64,000 bases of DNA from Zingiber officinale. Lineage: Eukaryota; Streptophyta; Magnoliopsida; Zingiberales; Zingiberaceae. The notes under the pieces were generated by a model that saw only the letters and a program-made list of their open reading frames with translations, was not told the DNA's origin and did no database searches. The position numbers were made by a program, and so were the translations under genes. Shown piece by piece: positions 22,989 through 34,417 of this stretch (positions within the stretch are counted from its first letter, which is position 1; the number at the start of each line of letters is the position of its first letter). Location of the stretch: the NCBI RefSeq assembly GCF_018446385.1, contig NC_055987.1, forward strand, positions 83,757,418 to 83,821,417, given 5' to 3'.

Positions 22989-24951
22989 TGTTAGTTAGAG
23001 CCCTAGAGCCAATCATTTGATGATTGTATGAACTCATGTATATCATATTCTTGTATATATATTAAGGCATTTGGTTTTTTGGTTATTAGGCTTATTTGTA
23101 TTAGTGCCAGATAAAATAAGTATAGTAACGTCCTTGAGTAGAAGGTTCTTACCTATATCAATCGATTGGTTGAATCGATAGTAAGATGATATAGGGAACA
23201 CTACTCTAAATCATTTCTAGTCGAGTATTAACATTCAGGGACAATGTTAATACAATAAGACTAGCATGTAGGTCAGCTCGATGACTTGATCTCACAAGTC
23301 ATGGATATAGAGATATCAAGATGACACATGGGTATGCATTAGAGAATGTATACTGAATGACCCGCCATGAGAAAGTATCATGGATCGTTATATGAGTGTC
23401 ATATACTTTCTCATGTGGCTATTAGTATGACTATTAGTCCTTTGACCTGAAGTCACCATGGATCCCTACATAAGGAGTTATGTACTTTGGTTTCGTCAAA
23501 CGTCACCCGTAACAGGGTGGACTATGATTACTGGGTATGTAACAAATTATGCAGAGGGATGTGAGTGATGTAGATGGGATCTATCCCTCCCATATGACGG
23601 GAGCGACATCAATATTCTTGATAGAGTTAGACCACGAAGTGCATGGCCATGCCCAAATGAGTCAACATTAGATGTTGAGCTCATTTGATCGAGTGAGTCT
23701 ACTTCGATTTCAAGATTTAGATTGATTAGAGGATGACACGGTCTATGCCTCACATTGATCAATCTAGATGTCTAGGATAGAAGGACAATGTCACATATTG
23801 TGAGGAGTCACAATTAGTAGTCACAAGGTGATGTTGGATCTCGACATTTCTTGTAACTTGGGTAGTAATGATGTGTTGCTAGATACCGCTCATTACTTAT
23901 GCTCCTAAATGGGTTTAGGGCATTGCCAACGTTACAAGAACCTATAGGGTCACACACTTAGGACATTTAGATGGAGATTTGGTTTATATGATGAACTAAG
24001 AGGATTAGATTCATTTGATGAATCAAATTGGATTAAGAGTAATCCAAATTGGGCTAATTGAGTTAGACTTAAGTTGATTCATGTATTTAATGAGTCTAAT
24101 TTAGATTATGACTCATTAGATCAATTTAATTTTATGAATTAGATTCATTATATTAAGTTGGCTTGAATCAAATGGTTAGATTAGATCAACCATGAGAGAG
24201 ATTGAGTCAAGTTTGACTTGACTAGAGAGTAAGAGGAAGAGTCAAGTTTGACTTGACTCTTTGCCACATCATGAGTGAGGTGGCAAGATGTGGACCAATG
24301 GTGTTGTTCCACGTCATCTTGTTTTGCCACCTCATGGAGGTTACAAGCCTCCATTGCATTTAATGTGGGTTGGCCACATTAAATGAGTGGAGGTTACTCA
24401 TTTGCCACATCATTGTGAGGTGGCAAGATGTGGACCAATGGTAATGGTCCACATCTTCATGATGTGCCACATCATAGGAGTTACACAACACCTCTTAATG
24501 GCTTCACATTAATTGTGATTAATGTGGAATGGGAGTTACACTCCATGGAGTGGCCGGCCACACAAAAGTGGTGATTGAAATTTGATTTTATTCAAGGCAT
24601 TACTTCTTCTTCTTCTTCCTCAAGAGAGCTCTCTCCCTTTCCTCCTCTTGCCGTGACCACACAAGGTGCAAGCACACCTTTTTTGTGTGTTTTCTCCACC
24701 TACGTGTTCGTGTGGATACTTCTAGAGGAGTATCTATTTTGATACTCTAGAGATCCGGCAATTCCTTGGACGAGCGGGAACGCGAAAGGGCACGCTTCGA
24801 AGGTATAACTCTCATCTAGTGTAGATCTAGAGTCTTTGAAACTCGTACTCGTAATTCTTCGTTTGGTTTTCCTTGCACGGATCTACGGCTTTGGGTGATT
24901 CGGGGTTTTCGCGACGCGAAAAGCGGTTTTCGCGGCCCGAAAAACCCAACA
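22989..24951 (+). repeat. Copia-2 3' LTR
   Basis: It is nearly identical to 16057-18025, apart from scattered substitutions and a short deletion at about 23527. It ends AAACCCAACA and is followed by the TSD GAGCA. Confidence 0.95.
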
Positions 24952-24956
24952 GAGCA

Positions 24957-25108
24957 GTTGTGGATATAGCAGGATTTGGAGCTACAGGCATCGCACCTCC
25001 AGTATTTTCTTGATGTTGTTGGAAAAGTTTTTGAGCTTTGGCCTGGATGAGCATATCTAGATCCTCCTACGATATAGTGATAGTGTTGAGTTTTCCAGCT
25101 TCCTCCAT
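24957..25108 (-). pseudogene. Gypsy-B gag N-terminus
   Basis: The minus-strand ATG at 25108 starts MEEAGKLNTITIS, followed by a stop and EDLDMLIQAKAQKLFQQHQ, a usual gag start in this gypsy lineage. It is continued after Copia-2 at 16051 and below. Confidence 0.7.
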
Positions 25109-25137
25109 CTTCGTAGCTTCAGATTCAGGTTAATAGT

Positions 25138-25155
25138 TTCCCACAAATGACGCCA
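25138..25155 (-). other. Primer-binding site of Gypsy-B
   Basis: Read on the minus strand this is TGGCGTCATTTGTGGGAA, a one- or two-base variant of the GGCGCC...GTGGGAA primer site of Tat-like gypsy elements. It lies next to the LTR end at 25160. Confidence 0.7.
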
Positions 25156-25159
25156 AATT

Positions 25160-26195
25160 TGATCTTGTCTGAAATCTGTGAGGTGGTACGTTAGTTCCGG
25201 TGAATGATGATCCTTGATAAAGATAGCCTCCTGAAGATCTAAAAGAACCTTTCCATGATCCTACACAGAGTGAGATTAACCAACAAAGCGTTAATGACCT
25301 AAGACTGGGGTGGGGATACCTAGCTAGGCCCTCTGACACTCAAGTTAGTTTCTCTCTCAAGGGCGGAAGAAGAAGAAGAAGAACCATAACTAAAATACTT
25401 TGAAGTAGAGTTTAGATGCTAGAACTTACATACCTTGCCAACGGAGAGGATCCCCATTTTTATACTACCTCATGTAACCTCTGTAGTCATGAAGTGGTCC
25501 CCGGTTTATTAGGAGATGAAGTCGTCTCCTAAGCCTTGTGTAATAATATTTTTAAAGAATATTTTTTTTTACTCCAGATGTACCTCTTTTATCATTTGTG
25601 ACTCATATTTATGATGAGATATGTATATGAACATGTCATTATAACTGAAGAAGCTTCTATAAGATATTTTTCGCCAAATTTACCTGGTTGTCATACTTAT
25701 ATACTTTTGTTAAGCATATCTCGACCGATTGTTTAAACCGGTCATGTATATATTGAGAATACCTTGAGAATACCTTTTGCTAAGCATGTTTTGTCCAAGA
25801 ATACCTATGAGCTTTATAAGGCTGAATGCCCCTACGCTCGGTTGGGCTTTACTCTGCCGAGCACATATACACACACTGGTGCTTGTTCAGCCTTCAATTG
25901 GTCGATAATATGTTAAAAACTTCTATAAAGCTAAGTACCTTTATGCTCGGTCGGGCTTTTCCTAACCAAGCGTGTGTAGGCACATTGGTGCTGGTTTGGC
26001 CTTCACTTGGAGGTGATATACTACGAACTGCACAAGGCTTAATGCTTTTATTATTGGTGCTTGCCTGGCCTTCACTCGACCGATAATATACTACGAGTTT
26101 CTATAAGGCTAAGTACCTTTACGCTTAGTCAGGCTTTGCCTGACTGAGCACGCGAAGGTACATTGGCTATATACCTCTCCTATCCTTCTCGAACA
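25160..26195 (-). repeat. Gypsy-B 5' LTR (about 1.04 kb)
   Basis: The unit has plus-strand ends TGATCTTG and CGAACA and lies upstream of the reverse-strand primer site. Its distal part holds about four direct repeats. The other LTR is outside the window, so the right boundary is set by the TG/CA rule and the start of CACTA-like coding. Confidence 0.65.
25805..26180 (+). repeat. About 110-bp direct repeats (four, one shortened) in Gypsy-B LTR
   Basis: Each unit has AAGGCTAAGTACCTTTACGC, a TCGGGCTTT...GAGC arm, ATTGGTGCTTG, GGCCTTCACT and GATAATATACTACGA. Units start near 25812, 25921, 26030 (shortened) and 26101. Repeats in U3 are often enhancer-like; their role here is unknown. Confidence 0.75.
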
Positions 26196-26440
26196 TGACG
26201 CCTTCTTCATTCGACAGGTCGACCTATCATAACCCATATCAGTTATCAAAACATGTTCTTGATAACTCTTCAGGCCCAATTCAATGGCTAGCATATGGTC
26301 CAAGAAAGCATGTCATATCTTATACAGGTTATATTATAAATGGACATCGATTCGACACAATTGATGTTGGAAGGTTGACACAAGATAGTAATGTTTCAAT
26401 TAAAGGCGATATTGTTTGTCAATCTAGTGCTAATTATAGG
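26196..26440 (+). pseudogene. CACTA (En/Spm) transposase-locus fragment, DUF4216-like, left half
   Basis: The plus-strand frame reads IQWLAYGPRKHVISYTGYII, then NGHRFDTIDVGR, then NSGV-like NVSIKGDIVCQSSA. This is the block at the DUF4218/DUF4216 boundary of CACTA transposase polyproteins. It stops at 26440, and matching downstream sequence reappears at 30745 after about 4.3 kb of LTR-derived DNA. Upstream it abuts the Gypsy-B LTR. Confidence 0.7.
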
Positions 26441-27698
26441 GATCTAATGTATAAAATAACACATAACGCAGTGGAAAAATGATCCCTCCAGAGATCCTTA
26501 TGAATACTGTATACTATATTTTCTTACTCTATCAGATAGAATAGGTATCTTTGTTGCGTGAACGGGTACTCCCGACAACAACTTTGATTTAGATGTAGAT
26601 CTCGGTGCGATTAGTATGTCCACACCTTTACGATATCTACACGAACATGTTCTCCATTCGCCTCACGAATTCATGACTCGGAGAAGAAACAACCTTTGTT
26701 GTGCTAGCAACTACACAAGGTTGGTTTTTTTGGCCAAGAGAAGAAGAGGAAGAAGAGCAAAAACCAAGAAGATTACCATCACCCAAAAGGTTACTTCACC
26801 TATATAAGGTGACTTCATAAAAGGGTTACTTTACCAAAAATATTACTTCACCAAAAGGTTACTTTACCAAAAAAGTTACTTTACCAAAAAACGATACTTT
26901 ACCAAAAAGGTTACTTCACCAAAAAGGTTACTTCACCTAAAAGTTACTTTTACAAATGACTTTTGTACTCATCCAATGAATACAAAATATTTTTATCTCT
27001 TGATCTTCTTTTTGATTAATGATGTATTAATCTCTATTAATATTCATTAATCTTAATGGATTGGACTTAGTATATTGCATTAACTCAATACGCCATTAAC
27101 CCAATAAATCAATGAGTCTAACCCAATAAATCAATGAGTCTAACCCATTACTCAATGAGTCTAATCTGAATTCATTTGAGTCTAACTCAATGTGTATAAT
27201 TCATATTAGACTTAACCCTATAATTCATCTCCAACTCAACATGTTCTTTGTGTGTGATCCAATAGGCTCTCGTAACGTTGGCAATATATCTAAAACAATT
27301 TTAGATACATAAACAATGAGTGACATCTAGCAATGCATCAATGCTACCCAAGTGAAGAAAATGTCGAGATCCGACCTAATCTTTCCGTATCTATTATCTT
27401 GTATGACTCAATCCTTCTATCCTTGATATTTAGATTGATCAATGAGGCATATATTGTGTCATTAATCTTTGTATTTTTTAATCTCTAAGTGGACACATTT
27501 AATCAAATAAGTTCAATATCACATATTGACTCATTTGAGCATGATCATGCATTCTTGTGTCCTACTAATCAAGAGGCCCACAAATATCACTTCTATTATA
27601 TAGAAGGGATATATCTATCTACATCACTCACATCCCTCTGTATAATTTATTGCATACCCAGTGATCGACTTTATAGTTCATCTTGTTATAGGTGATGT
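26441..27698 (-). repeat. Diverged Copia-2-type LTR in reverse orientation, first part
   Basis: Order and wording follow the reverse-orientation solo LTR at 4182-6069 (GTTGTGCTAGCAACTACACAAGG, AACGTTGGCAATAT, GATCAATGAGGCATA, CATCACTCACATCCCTCTG) but with many differences. It is an older subfamily. It is interrupted at 27698 by a solo LTR and resumes at 29669. The left end is not cleanly defined. Confidence 0.65.
26775..26955 (+). repeat. Short tandem repeats, unit GGTTACTT(T/C)ACCAAAAA
   Basis: About nine imperfect copies of a 15-18 bp unit lie in the diverged LTR. The homologous part of the Copia-2 LTRs lacks the array, so it expanded locally. Confidence 0.8.
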
Positions 27699-29663
27699 TG
27701 TTAGTTAGAGCTCTAGAGCCAATCATTTGATGATTGTATGGACTCATTGTATCATATTCTTGTATATTAATAAAGGCATTTGTTTGGTTATTATACTTAT
27801 TTGTATTAGTGCCAAATAGACTAAGTATAATAGCGTCCTTGAGTAGAAGGTTCATACCTATATCAATCGATTAGTTGAATCGATAGTGAGATGATATAGG
27901 GAACACTACTCTAAATCATTCCTAGTCGAGTATTAACATTCAGGGACAATGTTAATACAATAAGACTAGCATGTAGGTCAGCTCGATGACTTAATCTCAC
28001 AAGTCATGGATATAGAGATATCAAGCTGACACATAGGTATGCATTAGAGAATGTATACTGAATGACCCGTCATGAGAAAGTATCATGGATCGTTATATGA
28101 GTGTCATATACTTTCTCATGTGGCTATTAGTATGACTATTAGTCCTTAGACCTGAAGTCACCATGGATCCCTACATAAGGAGTTATGTACTTTGGTTTCG
28201 TCAAACGTCACCCGTAACTGGGTGGACTATAAAGGCGATTACTGGGTATGTAACGAATTATGCAGAGGGATGTGAGTGATGTAGATGGGATCTATCCCTC
28301 CTATATGACAGGAGTGACATCGATATTCTTGATAGAGTGAGACCACGAAGTGTATGGCCATACCCAAATGAGTCAATATGAGATATTGAGCTCATTTGAT
28401 TGAGTGAGTCTACTTGGAGTTCAAGATTTAGATTGGTCAGAGGATGACACGGTCTATGCCTCACATTGATCAATCTAGATGTCTAGGATAGAAGGACACT
28501 TGTCATATATTGTGAGGAGTCACAATTAATAGTCACAAGGTGATGTTGGATCTCAACATTTCTTGTAACTTGGGTAGCAATGATGTATTGCTAGATGCCG
28601 CTCATTGCTTATGTTTCTAAAGGAGTTTAGAAACATTACCAATGTTACAAGAACCTATTGGGTCACACACAAAGAACAAGTAGATGGAGATTGGGTTCAT
28701 ATGATGAACCAATTGGATTGGGTTCATATGATGAACCAATTGGATTCAAATTAGACTTATTGAGTTAGACTCAATTAGATTCAATTGTTGAATGAGTCTA
28801 ATTTAGATTTGATTCATTGAGTCAATTTATATTAATGAATGGAGATTCATTAAATTAAAATTGACTTGAGTCAAAGGTTGGATTTAACTCAACAAGGAAG
28901 ACAATTGGTCAAGTTTGACTTCACCAAGTAGAAATTGAAACATCATGTTTGACTTGATGTATTGCCACATTATAAGGATGACTCATCCTTGCCACATCAC
29001 CTCCACCTCATGAGACATGCCACCTCATGGGGGTTACACTCTCCCCTTGGCTTTAATGTGGCTGGCCACATTAATGGGGAGGTTACAATGTTGTGGCCGG
29101 CCACACTAATGCAAAGGAGGTTTTGTTTTGTTGCAATTGATGTGTGGTAATTGTCTTATCTTCTTCCTAGCTTTCTTCCTCCTCCTTGCTGCTGTTGCCG
29201 TGAACTTCCAAGAGAGGAGAAGGTGGTTGAGTAAATTCCAAGACCAAAGGAAGAGTGAAGGTCACAAAGGAGGGATACTACTTCTTGAGTGTATGAGTTT
29301 CTTTTGTACTCTCTCTTTTTCTTCCTTTCCAATTCCATCCGAGAGCTCTAGAAAGTGCTAGCACACTTGGGGCTCTCCTCTCCATCCTTGAGTGCTAGAG
29401 AGCACTCCTTGTTCGTGTGGATATCACTAGAGAAGTATCTATCTTGATACTTTGGAGATCCGACACGTACCTTGGACGAGCGGGATTTGCGAGGGCACGC
29501 ATCAAAGGTATAAAGTATTTTCCTTTGTAGATCTACTGTAGATCGTTGTTTATAACTCGTACTTGTGTTTTCAAAATTTTTCCTTGCACGGATCCTACGG
29601 CTTTGGGTGATTCGGGGTTTCTGCGACGCGAAAAGCGGTTTTCACGGCCCGAAAAACCTTACA
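27699..29663 (+). mobile_element. Solo LTR of the Copia-2 family, forward orientation
   Basis: A 1965-bp unit runs from TGTTAGTTAGAGC to GAAAAACCTTACA, flanked by GATGT at 27694-27698 and 29664-29668. It resembles the Copia-2 LTRs but diverges in the 28600-29400 part and has a tandem duplication of TTGGGTTCATATGATGAACC near 28690-28745. It lies inside an older LTR of its own family in the opposite orientation. Confidence 0.93.
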
Positions 29664-29668
29664 GATGT

Positions 29669-30178
29669 TTGTCGATACCAAAGTACACAACTCCTTATAT
29701 AGGGAACCATAGTGACTTCAGGTCAAAGGACTATTCATACTAATAATTACTATGAGAATGTTTATGATACTCATATAACGATCCATGAAACATTCTTATG
29801 GAGTCATTCAGTACATATTCTCTAATATATACCCATGTGTCAACTTGATATCTCATATCCATGACTTGTAAGATTAAGTCATCCGTCAACCTACATGCTA
29901 GTCTCAACGTATTAATATTATCCTTGTATATTAATACTTGATTAGGAATAGTTAAGAGTAGTATTCCATATATATTTATATATCTACTATCAATTCAGCC
30001 AATTAATATATTGTAGATTAGAATATACTACCCTAGGACATTATTATACTTATTCATTCGATACTGAACTAAAGTAAATATAATAATCAACTTTACCTTT
30101 TATTAATTAATGAAATATGATACAAAATTACCCTTATCAATCATTTTATAATTGCTACTAAGGTTAATGCTAACAGTC
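29669..30178 (-). repeat. Diverged Copia-2-type LTR in reverse orientation, second part
   Basis: It continues the LTR cut at 27698 (ACACAACTCCTTATATAGGGA, CATATAACGATCCATGAAAC) and ends with GCTAACA near 30178, matching the CTAACA end of the solo LTR at 6069. No coding. Confidence 0.65.
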
Positions 30179-30744
30179 CTCTTCTTGGTATCAAAGCAAA
30201 ATATAAACATTCTCATAGTGATCCCCCCTCAAACGAAGGACCACAGACTTCCCACGTTTGATCCTTGACCCACCAAGTCTTCCTGCCCCTCGGTCTACCC
30301 AACCTACTAGGACTTCCTTGCCCCTAATTCCAATTGACTAACTAAATCTTCCTTGTCTAGCCACAACTAGGACTTCTCTTCCTCATGTCTGGTTATGTTG
30401 ATCTAGATATGGGAGTCCTCACTTCCTTCGTTAGAGGTCAATATTCCGCCCACATGGATTGATTGGATCATAACTCTTATGAACAGTCAGTGGTTAGACT
30501 TTTTGGTAGTCCAGGCTCTAATACCAATTGTTAGGATCAAAAGGAATTTAGATATCTCCACAATGACATGATATTGTCCACTTTGGGCCTAAGTCCTCAT
30601 AGTTTTATTTTTGGGCTCTACCCAAAAGGTCTCATACCAATGGAGATATATTTTCCATATAAATCTATGATCTTTTCCATGTATTTTTAATGTAGGACTT
30701 TGTTTACAACCTTGGAATCCAATACTAATGATTATTCATATACA
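30179..30744 (-). mobile_element. Fragment of a small LTR element in reverse orientation
   Basis: GGCTCTAATACCAAT at 30514-30528 is the reverse complement of an initiator-tRNA primer site (TGGTATTAGAGCC). To its right, TGTTAGGATC...CATATACA (30529-30744, about 216 bp) looks like the adjoining LTR; it contains TGGGCCTAAGTCCTC and GGGCTCTACCCAAAAGG, phrases I recognise as common in plant genomes. A GGGGGGATCAC-like purine tract (reverse strand, about 30220) could be the other end. The partner LTR is missing. Confidence 0.5.
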
Positions 30745-31160
30745 ATAGGAAGACTAACATACTATGGGGTTATACGAGATATTGTTTTAGTAGACTGATA
30801 TTCTTTTAAAGTTCCTATTTTTAGGTGTGATTAGGCCAATCATGGAATTGGTATTAAAATAGTAGATGATTTTACACTAGTCAACTTACACCAAGGACTA
30901 AAAACTTTTGAAAGTGATCCTTTCATTTTAGCATCACAAGCAAAGCAAGTATTGTATTCTATGGACAATGATAAATTGAATTGGTATGTGTTGTTAAAAG
31001 CGTTGCCTCGGGTATTCATGACATGAATTTGATTGAAGAGAATGTCTATACATCATCAACACCTCTTGATGTGTCTAAAGTTGAGATTAACATTACTGAG
31101 AATGAACTATATGTAAAGAATGAGTGTGAAGGAATTGATGTGACTGATCCATAACTTAAA
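30745..31160 (+). pseudogene. CACTA transposase-locus fragment, DUF4216-like, right half
   Basis: The frame reads LTYYGVIRDIVLVD, a stop, YSFKVPIFRC, a stop, then ANHGIGIKIVDDFTLVNLHQ and DPFILASQAKQVLYS with NWYVLLKALPR. This is the core of DUF4216 in CACTA proteins, continuing the block ending at 26440. Two Trp/Tyr-type positions have become stops. ATAGG occurs at both break points (26436-26440 and 30745-30749), but the frame does not rejoin exactly. Confidence 0.75.
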
Positions 31161-31499
31161 TTTTATGGTGTAGATTTTATAGTTAATTACTTCATCTAAT
31201 AAATGTTCTTTTTCAAGTTTCATTATACTTTATTTACTTTTTCATTATATTTTTCTAGCTATTTATTTTCAGCAATGATCTTGCCATATTGTAAATGAGT
31301 AGATCATTAATTATATAACATTCCAAAGATGAGAAAAATTGGCATAAAATGTAGCAAAGTAGTTGTAGATGAAATTAAGGTGATATTATATTCTATTTTA
31401 AATCTTGATTTATTTTAATAAAGTGCACTTATACATTTCAATCTTTTTATGCTATTTTGCAAGAAAATATAGCTTTCAACAGTCCATTAATTCATCACA
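31161..31499. other. AT-rich spacer, intron-like, within the CACTA locus
   Basis: About 340 bases lie between the DUF4216-like and Transposase_24-like coding pieces. They are T-rich with no conserved protein match; an intron or intergenic spacer of the old transposon is likely. Confidence 0.4.
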
Positions 31500-32060
31500 A
31501 GATTTATATGGTAAAGAGGGAATTGATGATGATAAAATTAATAAGAAAAAGGGATGTGGTTCATCAAAGTTGAATTTGGTTAGTGGTCAACAAAAGCCTA
31601 AAGAACTAGAGTGTAATGAATTCAGACAACCGATTGGAGATAATTCAGTGAAGTATGCTTCTTTCCTAGGTTGAATGATAAAAGAATTTGTGCCATATAC
31701 ATTAGATGGATGGAATGATGTAGACGAAGAAGTGAAGAATAGAATGTGGAATTTTCTTCAGGTAATGTCTTCAGTCACTAAATTTTTCTTGTCCAATATT
31801 ATAACAAAATGTAAATATATTTTCATGCTTCTTAATGTACAGATGAATTATAATATTGAAGAGTGGGAAAAGAAATCAATCTTTTAGAAGTTGGCTAAGT
31901 TATGACGTGATAGAAAGTCTAAACAACAAATACTTATAAGAGAAGCTAATGTTGGTCTAGTGGCTTCACAAAATCTTAGTGTTTTGAAACATAAATTTAT
32001 GGATCAAAATTAGTGGGAATTGTTTGTAAAGAGAACACTATCATTTGCCTTTCAAGTAAG
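31500..32060 (+). pseudogene. CACTA-associated Transposase_24-like (Ptta/En/Spm) fragment
   Basis: Separated pieces read RQPIGDNSVKYASFLG, then IKEFVPYTLDGWNDVDEEVK, NRMWNFLQ, then NYNIEEWEKKSIF and SVLKHKFMDQN. This is the order of the plant En/Spm Ptta transposase domain (Pfam Transposase_24), which accompanies the DUF4216 gene in CACTA elements. Stops at 31672 and 31885 and intron-like gaps interrupt it. It ends before the Copia-3 LTR at 32122. Confidence 0.65.
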
Positions 32061-32121
32061 TATTAATTAACAAATCTTGCTTTCAATGGTTAAAGTTTCT
32101 TTTGTTATTTTATGTACTTCA

Positions 32122-32976
32122 TGTTGGTGTAGGGAGCACTAGATGATCGAACCTAAGTTTTGAAAATGGCAAAGAATTCTAAGTTAAGTGTTATTATTGT
32201 TCTAATAAGTTGAATTGAGTGTACATGAAAGTCTTAAGTGATCTTAGGCAAAGGGAAAACCCTAATGAAGTCTTAATTTAGGGGACTGAAGAATGTCTTG
32301 GCGAGCTGATGATGTTGGGCGAAATACTAGAGTTGAAGATGCTAGGTAAAAATCTTGGGAGTCGCAGACACCTGGCGGAAGACTGGATGGGTCATAGATC
32401 GGACTCCCGGCAAAAAGTCCTGATGTCTCGGACGCTGAGCAAAAGTCCAGACGATCTGGTAATAGATAATCTCTCCTAAGAGGAGTAGGTGAGGACACGC
32501 TCCCTAAAGAGGGAACAGTATGGGTCGATTTGACCTAGAGTTTTAGCGAAACTCAAAGTCAAGACCCGATAGTCTAAAGACTGTCAAATTCATACTTTAT
32601 ATATATTATTTATTTCCTGGACTAACTTTTTGTTTTTACAGAAAGTCAAGTGCTATAAAAAAGTAGTCCGTGCCCAGAGTTGCTATGGGCACCCGGGAAA
32701 GCTTCAGAGAAGCAATAGTCCAAACGGGTACTTGGCCAGGCACCGAGCGCTCGGAGGTGCTCCGGGCGCCCGAATGACCAAAATCTAATTGACACGCTGA
32801 GTTGGAGTGTGACAACTGGCCCACCCATGTTAGGGATGAAGTTTCGACGAGAGCTCACCATGTCAGCACAATCTAAGCACCCAAGAAGGAATCTAGGTGC
32901 CCAAACAGGACTATAAAAGGAGGCTTCGACCATCAGCTTTAACACATCATTTCAATCATCTTCCACTCCTACATGT
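32122..32976 (+). repeat. Copia-3 5' LTR, first part
   Basis: It starts TGTTGGTGTAGGGAGCAC and aligns with 51375-52330. It is cut at 32976 by TRIM-X and continues at 40568. Confidence 0.85.
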
Positions 32977-33914
32977 TGTTGGACCCTTGGGTGGCCGACT
33001 AGAGGGGGTGAATAGCCCTGTAATAAAAAACCGAACCTTCCTCCTCGAACTTTTATAGCTTAATTAAAATGATCACTTGCATAAATAAAAATAAGAGATT
33101 AAAAGAAGAGGCACGAGGGATTTACTTGGTTATAACCGGGGAGGTTGTTGGTCCAAGGAAGTTAAAAGCACACTAATATCTCCTTTAGGCAGACAAGCCT
33201 CTTTACAGCAGTTAACACACTCAATTACAGAATAGAACTCAAGAGGATTCAATTACAAGTGTTGTATTTCATTTCCTAGGTCTAGGGGTCTTTCTATAGC
33301 TCCTGAAAAATCTTATCCTAGGCTGGAAGGCGCCTCCAACATAATGGAAGGCACCTTGAATGAGGTAACAAGGGATAAAGTTTTATCCTTTGACAACGGC
33401 AAAATTTGCCTAGTCGAAGGCGCCTTCAAGTGATTGAAGATGCCTTCCATGAAGTGTTGAAGGTGCCTTCAAGTGCTTGAAGGCACCTTCCACCAGAAGG
33501 TTGTGAGGCACCTTCAATCCATTGAAGGCGCCTCCAACAGCTACTACCGAGCTTAAAACTTCTCCTTTTGCCCTTCCACTGCTCCGCTCACTTAGGTGAT
33601 TTCGTCCAACCAGAATAGGGCTCACCTGAACCCATTTTCTGGCCTTTTCCTTGAGCAGTCATCCTCTTGGCTTCTCATCCCTCAAATTGCTGCTCACATC
33701 CTTCTCATTCGCCGGTATACTCTTCTACAGCACCTCATCCCTCAAACGCACATAGCTCGTCGACTCTCTCCCGTGCTATCCTTCTCGCTAGCTGCGTCTC
33801 TCGCTTGACTTCCTGTGCTCCTAAGCTCTTACACACTTAGACACAAAGATTAAATACTAACAGGACCTAACCTGACTTGGTTGATCACATCAAAAATACC
33901 ATGGGGTACAAACA
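32977..33914 (-). repeat. TRIM-X LTR, uninterrupted copy
   Basis: It begins (plus strand) TGTTGGACCCTTGG and ends GGGGTACAAACA. It shows the unoccupied CACTA target at 33627-33642 (GGGCTCACCTGAACCC). It contains the GAAGGCGCCTTC cluster at 33330-33535. Confidence 0.88.
33325..33540 (+). repeat. GAAGGCGCCTTC palindrome cluster in TRIM-X LTR
   Basis: About ten variants of the palindrome GAAGG(C/T)(G/A)CCTTC, spaced 10-30 bp apart, lie in about 210 bp. A matching cluster is at 34770-34980 in the other LTR. Substitutions inside the units are often C/T or G/A. Confidence 0.8.
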
Positions 33915-34417
33915 ATCTCCCCCTTTTTGATGTGATCAAATCCAAGTTAAGTTAGTGTAAACTACAAACAAATAATAGTTATAAAATTTTTTTTTACGAG
34001 TACACAAAAATTTGTTGTACTACCTTCCCTCTAGACTTACTCCTCCTTTTGATCACATTAAAAATGGGGCACTTCAAAAATTTCTCCCAGAGCTCCTAGG
34101 TAGACTCGTAGTCTCCGATTCAGTTGACTTCTTATGGCTGTAAAACACTCAGCAGATGGAACTCTGCTTTACCATTTGCCATGAAGTTGACCTACTCTTT
34201 CTTCATCCATTAATATTCTTCTTCTTCCTTAGATGCTACAAAACCAAATTTCATTATTAAAAGCAAATCGAAATCAATTTTAAAGAATACCTTCATCTTT
34301 TTCTTCCAGCTCGCGAACTCCCCCTCGAACTTCGGTGGGTAGATGCTCAGTCCGGTCATCTCGTGTGCTTCGTTCGGCCGTTAGTCCTCTTGAAGCGAAC
34401 TTGGATCTGATACAAAT
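33915..34417 (-). other. TRIM-X internal region, non-coding
   Basis: 503 bp lie between the LTRs. Apart from the purine tract (33915-33935) and the primer-like site (34402-34417) I see no gene. Confidence 0.7.

Larger units (their letters stand above)
16057..24951 (+). mobile_element. Copia-2: complete but defective Ty1/copia retrotransposon (8895 bp)
   Basis: Two LTRs of 1969 and 1963 bp (TGTTAGTTAG...ACCCAACA) flank gag-pol in the plus direction. The TSD GAGCA is at 16052-16056 and 24952-24956, inside Gypsy-B. A tRNA-iMet primer-binding site and a polypurine tract are in place. Both gag and RNase H have internal deletions, and pol has frameshifts and stops. The LTRs are very similar, with a small deletion in the 3' copy near 23527, so the insertion is not very old. 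Solo or deleted relatives are at 4182, 27699 and 58497. Confidence 0.95.
14209..26195 (-). mobile_element. Gypsy-B: decayed reverse-strand Ty3/gypsy element, split by Copia-2
   Basis: Reading on the minus strand from 26195: an LTR (26195-25160), a primer-binding site, the gag start, then Copia-2 (24956-16057), then gag, a zinc-finger-like segment, protease and the beginning of the linker to reverse transcriptase, cut at about 14209 by Copia-1. The gag style, the CxxxHxxxxHxxxxC finger and the GGCGTCATTTGTGGGAA primer site suggest a Tat/Retand-like lineage. Pol and the 3' LTR would lie beyond Copia-1, left of this window. Confidence 0.8.
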
